In this document: piece after piece, positions 50,936 to 57,397 of the stretch | How the letters are laid out: each line of letters starts with the position of its first letter | How positions within the stretch are numbered: position 1 is the stretch's first letter | Assembly (NCBI GenBank): GCA_030681555.1 | Contig: JAUXRW010000004.1 | Span: 1-57,397, forward strand | Source: Acidimicrobiales bacterium | GTDB taxonomy: Bacteria > Actinomycetota > Acidimicrobiia > Acidimicrobiales > VFJN01 | Direction of reading: 5' to 3' | DNA: 57,397 bases | Made by a program: the position numbers and the translations under genes | The notes under the pieces: model-generated | The model's input: only the letters and a program-made list of their open reading frames with translations | What the model was told of the DNA's origin: nothing | Databases searched by the model: none

Positions 50936-51483
50936 CGCCCTCCGACTGGCTGATCGTCGGCGTGGCGGGTGCCCTGGCCTCCGGTGTGCTCGGAGCGCTC
51001 GTCGCGCGGCCCTTCCTCCCCGCGGCGCAAGGCAGCGCGCGGCTCGTCGCCGCTCTGCTGAGCGTCCAGGCCGGCCTCGCCACGGTGGGCGGTGCGGCGC
51101 TCACCGGCGCGGCGATCCGGAGCTGGCAGCTGGTCGATGACGACCCCGCGCAGCAAGCGGCCGCCGGCCTCGTCGAGGTCAGCCGCATCGACGGAGACGG
51201 CCGGATGTATGCCCTCGTCCTGCTGCTGCTCGTCGCCCTCACCGCGTGCGTGACGGTCCTGCTCGCGCTGGCCGCCCGGTTCGCCACCTCGGCGGACGCC
51301 AAGCCGCGCGCGCTGGCCTGTGCCGTGCTCGGGGTGGAGGTGGCCTTCTGTGGCTACGGGGTCGCCCAGGTCATCAGCGGAAGTCGCAACGCGCTCGCGG
51401 TCGGCGGCGTGGCCACGCTTCCGCTGGTCATGGCGGCCCTCGTCGCCTGCTGGCCCCCCCGCGCGCAGGCCGCGGGGCGGTAG
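50932..51483 (+). CDS. Small integral membrane protein
   Basis: 183 residues with about four helices (WLIVGVAGALASGVLGALVA, LVAALLSVQAGLATVGGAAL, YALVLLLLVALTACVTVLLA, LAVGGVATLPLVMAALVACW). The loop between the second and third helices is polar. I recognise no family. Its GTG start overlaps the zur stop (GTGA), which suggests a link with metal homeostasis, but that is inference from position. Confidence 0.6.
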   Translation: MTPSDWLIVGVAGALASGVLGALVARPFLPAAQGSARLVAALLSVQAGLATVGGAALTGAAIRSWQLVDDDPAQQAAAGLVEVSRIDGDGRMYALVLLLLVALTACVTVLLALAARFATSADAKPRALACAVLGVEVAFCGYGVAQVISGSRNALAVGGVATLPLVMAALVACWPPRAQAAGR

Positions 51484-51492
51484 CGTCGGCTC

Positions 51493-51669
51493 ATGTGCAT
51501 GAGCTGTGCGACGAGCGCCGACGCCCTCCTGGGCAGCGGCCTGGTGGGCGCGGCCGGGCTGCGCGTGCTGGCTCGTCAGCTGCGGGGCCGTGCGTCCGGC
51601 CAGGACCGGCACCCTGTCGAGGACGACCAAACGCTGTTGGACGGGCCGGCACCACGCCCACCGGCCTGA
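51493..51669 (+). CDS. Small cysteine-containing protein (58 aa)
   Basis: An ATG at 51493, ten bases after the membrane-protein stop, opens a 58-codon frame. The sequence starts MCMSCATSADALLGSGLVGA, with a CXXC pair at residues 2 and 5, then a short hydrophobic or helical segment and a basic and Pro-rich tail. The CMSC start recalls very short actinobacterial Cys proteins, but I do not know a family. The same-strand position and tight spacing support translation. Confidence 0.5.
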   Translation: MCMSCATSADALLGSGLVGAAGLRVLARQLRGRASGQDRHPVEDDQTLLDGPAPRPPA

Positions 51670-51697
51670 GGTCCCGCGCTCGGTGGCAGACTCGCTG

Positions 51698-52471
51698 ATG
51701 ACCGCGCCTCCCGTCGCTCAGGACACCCTCGACCTCGCGGTCAAGCTCACGCGCGCCGCCGGCGAACGGACGCTCCGCTGGTTCCGGGCCCCCGACCTCG
51801 CGGTCGAGGCGAAGCACGACGGCACGCCGGTCACGGCTGCGGACAGGGACGCCGAGCGCTTCCTGCGCGCCGAGCTGCTGGCCGCGTTCCCCGCCGACGG
51901 GGTGCTCGGCGAGGAGGAGGCGCCCAAGGCGTCGACCTCCGGGCGGCGGTGGGTGATCGACCCCATCGACGGCACCAAGGCCTTCACGTGCGGCGTGCCG
52001 CTGTACTCGAACCTCCTCGCCCTCGAAGACGAGCACGGCATCGCGGTCGGCGTGGTGAACCTCCCCGCCCTCGGGGAGACGGTCTGGGCCGGACGGGGAC
52101 GGGGCTGCTGGTCGGAGCGGGGCCCGGCGCGGGTGAGTGCGGCACCGACGCTCGACCAGGCCTACGTGATGTCGAGCTCGTTCGTCACGTGGAGCCCGGC
52201 CCAGCTGGCCGCCGTCGAGGGCGCCGGCGCGATCCTGCGGACGTGGGGCGACGGCTACGGCTACGCCCTCGTGGCAACGGGTCGGGTCGCCGCCATGGTC
52301 GATCCGATCGTCGCGCCCTACGACATCGGCCCCATGCCCGTCCTCCTGGACGAGGCGGGCGGGCGGTTCACGGACCTCGCCGGCGCCCTCACGATCGAAT
52401 CGGGCAGCGGGGTGGCCACCAACGGGCTCGTCCACGACGAGCTGCTCACCCTCCTTCGCCCGTCTCCGTGA
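51698..52471 (+). CDS. hisN: Inositol monophosphatase-family phosphatase, HisN-like
   Basis: 257 residues from ATG 51698. IMPase metal motifs: GEEEAP, VIDPIDGTKAFTCGVPLYSN (the DPIDGT core with the GVPL context typical of HisN histidinol-phosphatases) and APYDIGPMPVLLDEAGGRFT near the C-terminus. It is a Mg-dependent phosphatase; histidinol phosphate is the likely substrate, but inositol phosphate cannot be excluded. Its 3' end overlaps the convergent sigma-factor gene by 26 nt. Confidence 0.8.
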   Translation: MTAPPVAQDTLDLAVKLTRAAGERTLRWFRAPDLAVEAKHDGTPVTAADRDAERFLRAELLAAFPADGVLGEEEAPKASTSGRRWVIDPIDGTKAFTCGVPLYSNLLALEDEHGIAVGVVNLPALGETVWAGRGRGCWSERGPARVSAAPTLDQAYVMSSSFVTWSPAQLAAVEGAGAILRTWGDGYGYALVATGRVAAMVDPIVAPYDIGPMPVLLDEAGGRFTDLAGALTIESGSGVATNGLVHDELLTLLRPSP

Positions 52472-52988
52472 TCTCGCCCGTGAGGCTGTCGAGCAGGTCC
52501 GCCCGAGCGCGCGCCACCCGGGACCGGATGGTGCCGATCGGCACCTCACACGTCTCCGCCGCCTCCGCATAGCTCAGCCCGGCCACCTGGGTCAGCACGA
52601 ACGCAGCGCGCCGCACCGGCTCGAGCCGCCGGATGGCATCGTCCAGGTCGACGGCACCCGTCGGCTCGTCCGCCTCGACGGTGGCGTCGGCCTTGGACGC
52701 GAGGCGGTCCAGGAGGCGACGGCGGCGGGTGGAGCGTCGCACGTGATCGGCACAGACGTGGCGCACGATCTGGAGCAGCCAGGTGCGCGCCGAGGCGTCC
52801 CCTCGGAACCGGGCCAGCGCGGGAAGCGCACGCAGGTAGACCTCCTGCGTCAGGTCGTCAGCGTCAGCTAGGTCCCCGAGGCGGGCGCACACCCGCCACA
52901 CCTCTGGCTGCGTCCGCCGCACGAACGCCGCGACGGCGGCGCGGTCGCCGCCCGCGGCCGCCAGCGCCATGCGGGTGAGATCATCCAC
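52446..52988 (-). CDS. ECF-type RNA polymerase sigma factor
   Basis: 180 residues from GTG 52988. Region 2 (about 14-85: VCARLGDLADADDLTQEVYL, RTWLLQIVRHVCADHVRR) and region 4 (about 120-170: LEPVRRAAFVLTQVAGLSYA, VPIGTIRSRVARARADLLDS) are clear; region 3 is absent, as in ECF sigmas. The zinc-finger anti-sigma gene is divergent, 55 bp away. The target regulon is unknown; copper genes lie just behind the anti-sigma factor. Confidence 0.9.
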   Translation of the reverse strand: MDDLTRMALAAAGGDRAAVAAFVRRTQPEVWRVCARLGDLADADDLTQEVYLRALPALARFRGDASARTWLLQIVRHVCADHVRRSTRRRRLLDRLASKADATVEADEPTGAVDLDDAIRRLEPVRRAAFVLTQVAGLSYAEAAETCEVPIGTIRSRVARARADLLDSLTGEITETGEGG

Positions 52989-53043
52989 CCGAGAAGTCTG
53001 GTGCGCCGAGAACCAACCGGCCCACTCGGGCGACCACCATGGC

Positions 53044-53691
53044 ATGGAGTGCGACGACATCCGTGCAGCCCTGTCCGCCCACCTCGACGGCGAGGACGCC
53101 GGTGTCGAGCCCGCCCGGCTCGAGAGGCACCTCGAGTCCTGTCTCGCCTGCCGCTCGTGGGCCGACGAGGTCGAGACGCTGCACCGCATGGTCCGCATCC
53201 GAGAGGTCGAGCGCGTGCCCGACCTCAGCGCGGCGATCGTCGATGCGTTCGCTCCCGCCCCCGCGGCACGACGGGCGCCCAGCCCCCGGGTGTCACCGTG
53301 GGCCGACCGGATCAGCGGCGTGCGTTGGGCGCTCTTCGCGGTGGCCCTCACGCAGTCGGTGCTGGCCGGGCCGGCCCTTCTGCTCGGCAAAGACGCCGGG
53401 GCCACCGTGCACGTGGCGCGAGAGCTCGGGTCGTTCGACGTGGCCCTGGCCGTCGGTCTGCTCCGCGCCGCGTGGCAGCCGGCGCGAGCGTGGGGGCTCC
53501 TCCCCGTCGCCGCCGTGCTGGCCCTCGTGATCGGCGGGACCGCGGCCCTCGACATGCTGGACGGCCGGGTCGACAGCGTGGGCGAAGCCCACCACCTGCT
53601 CGACATCGCCGGGGTCGGCCTCCTCTGGCTCGTGGCCCGTGAAGCACGCGCCACGGGCGCGCCGCTGACGGGCGGCCCGGCCCCGGTGTGA
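53044..53691 (+). CDS. ZAS-type anti-sigma factor with membrane helices
   Basis: 215 residues. The N-terminal zf-HC2/ZAS domain (MECDDIRAALSAHLDGE, then HLESCLAC, the H-X3-C-X2-C zinc motif at about 34-41) binds ECF sigma factors. From residue about 95 there are several helices (WALFAVALTQSVLAGPALLL, LLPVAAVLALVIGGTAALDM, LLDIAGVGLLWLVAREA). GTGA overlaps the CopCD start, so it is co-translated with the copper protein and may sense an envelope signal tied to copper. Confidence 0.85.
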   Translation: MECDDIRAALSAHLDGEDAGVEPARLERHLESCLACRSWADEVETLHRMVRIREVERVPDLSAAIVDAFAPAPAARRAPSPRVSPWADRISGVRWALFAVALTQSVLAGPALLLGKDAGATVHVARELGSFDVALAVGLLRAAWQPARAWGLLPVAAVLALVIGGTAALDMLDGRVDSVGEAHHLLDIAGVGLLWLVAREARATGAPLTGGPAPV

Positions 53692-55337
53692 GGCACGCCG
53701 CCCGCATCCTCGCGGCGACGTTCGTCGTCCTGCTCGCACTCGGTCTCGGCGCGCCGACCGCGGCCGCCCACGCGAACCTCGTCGCGGTCGACCCTCCCGA
53801 CGGCGCGCGCCTCGACGAGAGCCCGGACGAGGTGCAGCTCACCTTCAGCGAGCGCGTGTCGGCGTCGCTCGGCGGGATCAGGGTGCTCGATGCAGACGGT
53901 CAGCGGGTCGACGAGGGGGCGGTGCGCGTCGATGGCCGGGCGGTCGAGGTCGACCTGGCCCCGGACCTGGCCGACGGCACCTACGTGATCAGCTACCGCA
54001 TCGTGTCCGCGGACGGTCACCCGGTGCGGGGCGGGTCCGTGTTCGGGGTGGGTGAGGGAGAGGTGGACACCGGCGCGCTGGGGCGGGTCCAAGAAGGCGA
54101 CGACGATCGGCTGTGGGAGGTGGTGGGTGCGGTGGGCCGGGGCTTCGCCTACGCCGGCACGCTGCTCGCGGCCGGCGGGGTCCTGTTCCTGCTCCACGCC
54201 CACCGGGGCGACGCGGCGACCGCTCCGGAGCGGCCTCGACTGGTGCGCCTCGTCCGAGCGGCCGCGATCCTGGGCGGGGTGGCCGGACTGGTAGCGCTTC
54301 CGGTCCAGGCCGCGCTGGGGACCGGCCAGGGGCCGCAGTCGCTGTTCGACGACGGCGTGCTGGCCGAGGTCGGCGCCGACGGCGTCGCCCTCGCGCTCGG
54401 CGCGGCCCTCGCCGGGCTCGCCGTGGCGGTGCTGGTGCTCGAGCGGAACGGGGCGCTCGCCACGGCCGGCGCGCTGGTCGCCGCTGCGTCCTTCGCGGCA
54501 ACGGGCCACACCCGGGCCGGAGGCGCGGCCCTCCTCGCGGGCGTCTCCGATGTGGTGCACCTCCTGGTGGTGGCCGTCTGGGGCGCCGGGATCGTGCTCC
54601 TGTGGCAGACGCTGAGGTCCCGGCGCCTAGCCGAGGAGCCGGCGGAGGCGGGCGACACCGCAGGCATCGTGGGCCGGTTCTCGACCATGGCCACGGTGAC
54701 GGTCCTGGCCGCTGCGGTCACCGGGGCCGCCCTGTCCTGGAACGAGGTCCGCACGATCGGCGCGATCGGCGGCACGGGATACGGGCGGCTCCTCCTGCTG
54801 AAGGTCGCGCTCGTGATGGTCGTCGCCGCCCTCGGTGCGTACAACCACCTCCGCCTGGTGCCGGCCCTGGCGCCGGGGAAGACCAACGCCGCCCTTCGAC
54901 AGCTCCGCCGCACGCTCCAGCTCGAGTCGTTCGTCCTCGTGGGGGTGCTGGCGGCGACTGCCGTGCTCGTCGTGGTGACGCCAGGGCGCACCGAAGCCGC
55001 CGGCGGCCCGGTCGAGCGGGTCGTCGAGCTCGGTGAGCTCGGTTCGGTGCAGGTCGTCGTGGCGCCGGCGCGCGCCGGGTTCAACCAGATCCACCTCTAC
55101 ACGTTCGATCCGGACGGCCGTCCGACCAACATCGCGGACTCGGTCACCCTCGGGTTCTCCCTGCCCGCCGCCGGCCTCGGGCCCATCGAGCGGGAGGCCA
55201 CGCGGGCGGGGCCCGCCCACCTCCAGCTCAACGGCAACGACCTGGCCGTGAGCGGCACGTGGGAGATCTCCGTGCGCGTCCGCGCCGACCGGTTCACCGA
55301 GGTGGCCGGTATCACCAACCTGCCCGTCGCCCGATGA
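53688..55337 (+). CDS. CopC-CopD fusion, copper transport protein (YcnJ-like)
   Basis: 549 residues. Signal peptide 1-27 ending AAA, exposing the mature N-terminal His of AHANLVAVDPPDGARL, the CopC copper ligand, with DGHPVRGGSVFGV supplying another. CopC spans about 28-125, followed by eight or so helices of CopD (about 145-430). A C-terminal beta domain of about 110 residues (VQVVVAPARAGFNQIHLYTF to SGTWEISVRVRA) is of the YcnJ type. It probably imports or handles copper at the membrane. YcnI follows after a 136-bp gap with a strong hairpin. Confidence 0.88.
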   Translation: MRHAARILAATFVVLLALGLGAPTAAAHANLVAVDPPDGARLDESPDEVQLTFSERVSASLGGIRVLDADGQRVDEGAVRVDGRAVEVDLAPDLADGTYVISYRIVSADGHPVRGGSVFGVGEGEVDTGALGRVQEGDDDRLWEVVGAVGRGFAYAGTLLAAGGVLFLLHAHRGDAATAPERPRLVRLVRAAAILGGVAGLVALPVQAALGTGQGPQSLFDDGVLAEVGADGVALALGAALAGLAVAVLVLERNGALATAGALVAAASFAATGHTRAGGAALLAGVSDVVHLLVVAVWGAGIVLLWQTLRSRRLAEEPAEAGDTAGIVGRFSTMATVTVLAAAVTGAALSWNEVRTIGAIGGTGYGRLLLLKVALVMVVAALGAYNHLRLVPALAPGKTNAALRQLRRTLQLESFVLVGVLAATAVLVVVTPGRTEAAGGPVERVVELGELGSVQVVVAPARAGFNQIHLYTFDPDGRPTNIADSVTLGFSLPAAGLGPIEREATRAGPAHLQLNGNDLAVSGTWEISVRVRADRFTEVAGITNLPVAR

Positions 55338-55380
55338 CCCCTACTCCCCCGCCCACCCGACACCACAGCCCCCGCCCCCG

Positions 55381-55432
55381 CGAACTGGTCGAAGAAGTAC
55401 AGCGTTCTCGCTGTACTTCTTCGGCCGGTTCG
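55381..55432 (+). other. 23-bp perfect/wobble RNA hairpin between copCD and ycnI
   Basis: Arms 55381-55403 and 55410-55432 pair over 23 positions around the 6-nt loop GTTCTC. The inner 14 bp are perfect (CGAAGAAGTACAGC with GCTGTACTTCTTCG); the outer 9 contain two U-G wobbles. The wobbles pair only in RNA read rightward (A-C mismatches on the other strand), pointing to function in the copCD-ycnI transcript: a processing site, attenuator or terminator without a U-tract. Confidence 0.7.
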
Positions 55433-55473
55433 ACTCCCTGGACCCCCGTCCACGACAGAGAGCGACCACCACC

Positions 55474-56214
55474 GTGCGCACACGACAAACCCTCGCCATC
55501 ACCGGCCTTGCCGGGACGGCCCTGCTGGGCCTTGCCCTCCCCGCCACCGCCCACGTGGGGCCGAGCCCCTCCTCGGCGCCCGCCGGCAGCTTCCTCAAGT
55601 TCGAGCTGCGGGTGGCGCACGGCTGCGGCGAGACGGGCAACACGACGAAGGTCGAGGTGCAGATCCCCGAGGGCATCACCAGCGTCACCCCGCAGGTGGT
55701 GCCCGGGTGGGCCATCGAGCGCACCGTCGAGCCGGTCGATCCGCCCGCGGACGACGGCCACGGCGGGGAGATCACCGAGCGGACCGCCGTCGTCAGCTGG
55801 ACCGGTGGTCCGCTGCTGCACGACGAGCTCGAGGAGTTCGGGCTCTCCGTGGCGCTGCCTGACACGCCCGGCGAGACGCTCTTCTTCCCCACGATCCAGA
55901 CGTGCGACGACGGGTCCACTGCGGACTGGATCCAGCTGCCGCAGGGGGACGAGGAGCCCGACCAGCCCGCACCGGCCATCGAGCTGACGGCCACTGCCGA
56001 CGACGAGCACGGTACGGCCGCCGCGCCGGTCGAGGAGGAGGAGCCGGACGAGGTGGAGGAGGGGACGGCCGAGCTCGATCCCGAGGGGGCCGCGGCGTCC
56101 GGATCCGATGACGACCCCGCCGAAGAGGGCCTCGCCATCGCCGCCCTCGTCGTCGGCGCCCTCGGGCTGGCGGCTGGAGGCACCGCGCTGCTCCGCGGTC
56201 GGCGGTCGGCATGA
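55474..56214 (+). CDS. YcnI-like copper-binding protein (DUF1775)
   Basis: 246 residues from GTG 55474. Signal peptide 1-26 ending ATA, exposing the conserved His of HVGPSPSSAPAG, the copper ligand of YcnI. The domain continues with VAHGCGETGNTTKVEVQIPE, VVPGWAIE and GPLLHDELEEFGLSVALP, ending FFPTIQTCDDG. An acidic Glu-rich linker and a C-terminal helix (GLAIAALVVGALGLAAGGTA) anchor it. It overlaps the next gene by ATGA. Confidence 0.88.
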   Translation: MRTRQTLAITGLAGTALLGLALPATAHVGPSPSSAPAGSFLKFELRVAHGCGETGNTTKVEVQIPEGITSVTPQVVPGWAIERTVEPVDPPADDGHGGEITERTAVVSWTGGPLLHDELEEFGLSVALPDTPGETLFFPTIQTCDDGSTADWIQLPQGDEEPDQPAPAIELTATADDEHGTAAAPVEEEEPDEVEEGTAELDPEGAAASGSDDDPAEEGLAIAALVVGALGLAAGGTALLRGRRSA

Positions 56215-57239
56215 GCATCAGGGCGCTGGTCTCGCGGGCCGTCCTGCTCGGCGCCGCGCTCCTACCCTTGGTGGCCGCGCCGGCCGGCGCGGATCCCGCT
56301 GGTCCGACGGACTTCCGCTCGGAGGTCACGGAAATCACCCCGTCGGTCGACGGCGTCCGCGCCGAGATCCGGGGCGGCGACGCGTTCCTGGAGCTCACGG
56401 TCGAGCGGGGCCACGAGGTGGTGGTTTACGGGTACGAGCCCGATCGGGCCAAGCCATACCTGCGGTTCCTGGAGGACGGCACGGTGCAGCGGAACCGGAA
56501 CGCGACGGCCACCTACATCAACGACGACCGGCAGGGCGGCGGTGAGATCCCCGCCGTGGCGGAGGACCCGGACAGCGCGCCCGACTGGGAGGACGTCGCG
56601 ACCGGCGGCCGCTACGCCTGGCACGACCACCGGGTGCACTGGATGGCAGGCGTGGATCCACCCGTTGAGCGCGGCGAGCCGGTGGGTGGCGGGTACGACC
56701 CTTGGGTGGTGCCGCTCGACGTCGACGGCGAGCCGATCGACGTCCGGGGCACCCTGGTGTTCGAGAAGACGACCTCGCCCGTCCCGTTCGTCGCCGCCGG
56801 CCTCGTGGCAGCAGGGTTGCTCGCCTGGGTGGGCCGGCGGCGGCCGGTGCAAGGCGCCGCCGTTGCCTTGGCGGTGGTGGCGGCGATCGCCGTCGTGGTG
56901 GGCCGAGCGGAGGTGGCGGCCACGCCGGACGGCGGCGCGAACCCGTTGCTGTGGATCCCGCCCGCCGCTGCGCTGGTCGCGGCCGGGCTCGCCGCGATCC
57001 GCCACCGCGGTGGCGCGGCCGTGGTGCTCGTGCTGGCGTCCGTGTCGATGCTGTCCGGTTGGGCGCTCCTGCGGTTCGAGGTCCTGCTGAAGCCCGTGCT
57101 GCCGACCGACCTCCCCCCCTCGATCGACCGCGTTGCCGTGACCGTCGCCATGGGCGTCAGCCTGGCCAGCGCCTACCTAGCGATCACCAGCGGCACCCTG
57201 AAGCTCCCCGACCTAGAGGATGACCCCCAGGAGACGTAA
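56211..57239 (+). CDS. Membrane protein with HDHRVHWM motif, copper-cluster associated
   Basis: 342 residues. Signal peptide 1-27, extracellular domain about 28-185 (GDAFLELTVERGHEVVVYGY, RYAWHDHRVHWMAG), then about four to five C-terminal helices (FVAAGLVAAGLLAWVG, VALAVVAAIAVVVGRAE, LWIPPAAALVAAGLAAI, VVLVLASVSMLSGWALL). WHDHRVHWM concentrates three histidines, a plausible metal site, and the extracellular part contains FLEDGTVQRNRNATATYIND. I do not know a named family, but position after YcnI implies copper handling. ATGA couples it to ycnI. Confidence 0.65.
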   Translation: MSIRALVSRAVLLGAALLPLVAAPAGADPAGPTDFRSEVTEITPSVDGVRAEIRGGDAFLELTVERGHEVVVYGYEPDRAKPYLRFLEDGTVQRNRNATATYINDDRQGGGEIPAVAEDPDSAPDWEDVATGGRYAWHDHRVHWMAGVDPPVERGEPVGGGYDPWVVPLDVDGEPIDVRGTLVFEKTTSPVPFVAAGLVAAGLLAWVGRRRPVQGAAVALAVVAAIAVVVGRAEVAATPDGGANPLLWIPPAAALVAAGLAAIRHRGGAAVVLVLASVSMLSGWALLRFEVLLKPVLPTDLPPSIDRVAVTVAMGVSLASAYLAITSGTLKLPDLEDDPQET

Positions 57240-57311
57240 CCGGGAGGACGAGGTCCAGTGCCGGGGTGCGGGAGCCCCCGGAAAGCGTGGGGCCACAGCG
57301 CGAGGGCGGGG

Positions 57312-57397
57312 GCGGGACAGTGGGGCCCCGGCAGACGTCGGGGGCCGCGCGAGGCCGGGTGCGGGACAGAGGGGCCCCGGCAGACGTCGGGGGCCGC
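57312..57397. repeat. Start of a 49-bp tandem repeat at the window edge
   Basis: A 49-bp unit beginning GCGGGACAG (57312-57360) is followed by a second copy cut by the window end (57361-57397), differing at one position (GTGG/GAGG). The unit contains GGGGCCCC and an inverted GGCCCCG/CGGGGGCC pair. No gene is seen in 57240-57397. Confidence 0.6.

Noticed and set aside
52469-53000. 704-codon minus-strand frame extending the sigma factor to 54560
   Set aside because: The upstream part is antisense to the anti-sigma and copCD genes; the ECF start at 52988 gives a normal-length protein.
57312-57397. CRISPR array
   Set aside because: The whole 49-bp unit repeats with no unique spacers, and no cas gene is near.

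Overview
The window is GC-rich actinobacterial DNA. Evidence includes GTG/TTG starts, GTGA/ATGA stop-start overlaps, a mycothiol-type DinB-fold protein, and DUF916, CYTH-CHAD and CopCD-YcnI families. The gene mix suggests an Acidimicrobiia-like lineage, but that placement is inference; no rRNA is present.

Layout. 1-3.8 kb: an aminoglycoside-phosphotransferase-like kinase, a lower-GC two-helix K+ channel, and an ISL3-type insertion sequence with intact inverted repeats and an 8-bp target duplication but a frameshifted transposase. 3.2-8.1 kb: a (poly)phosphate-flavoured block with a histidine phosphatase, an 18-residue Lys/Asp peptide, a small HTH protein behind a phased operator array, an orphan ParA coupled to a CYTH-CHAD protein, a divergent stand-alone CYTH protein and a NUDIX hydrolase. 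8.1-30.7 kb: about 22.5 kb on the minus strand devoted to phosphate. It is headed by a triple 11-bp PHO-box-like repeat and runs: DivIVA-like coiled coil, two tail-anchored coiled-coil proteins, PstC, PstA, membrane-anchored PstS, a giant 894-aa PstS-like protein, three secreted proteins sharing an apparently undescribed domain, a sortase homologue lacking both catalytic residues, a PstB with a 250-residue N-terminal extension, a second PstS-like protein, a fourth protein with the shared domain plus fibronectin modules, a DUF916 protein, a partner membrane protein, a PhoB-like regulator and PhoX phosphatase.

30.8-38 kb: two decayed gene fragments, then a 6.1-kb segment bounded by a 30-bp duplication of the 3' end of tRNA-Ala(TGC). 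It carries a cyclase-AAA-LuxR regulator, a flavodiiron-like MBL protein and an MDMPI-type protein, with no integrase seen. 38-46.4 kb: hemerythrin, a secreted anchored protein, VanY-like peptidase, beta-propeller protein, frameshifted thioesterase, secreted alpha/beta hydrolase, release factor 3 and a coiled-coil protein. 46.5-51.5 kb: a serine hydrolase and a zinc ABC transporter (znuA, znuB, znuC) with zur. 51.5-57.2 kb: a small Cys-rich protein, HisN-like phosphatase, an ECF sigma/anti-sigma pair and a CopCD-YcnI copper cluster containing a 23-bp hairpin whose two wobble pairs fit only the rightward RNA. The right edge enters a 49-bp tandem repeat.

The most promising undescribed biology is the phosphate cluster, where the Pst transporter is embedded in cell-surface genes (new domain, dead sortase, fused PstB). 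The ParA/CYTH-CHAD pair is a second candidate: it may position polyphosphate granules.
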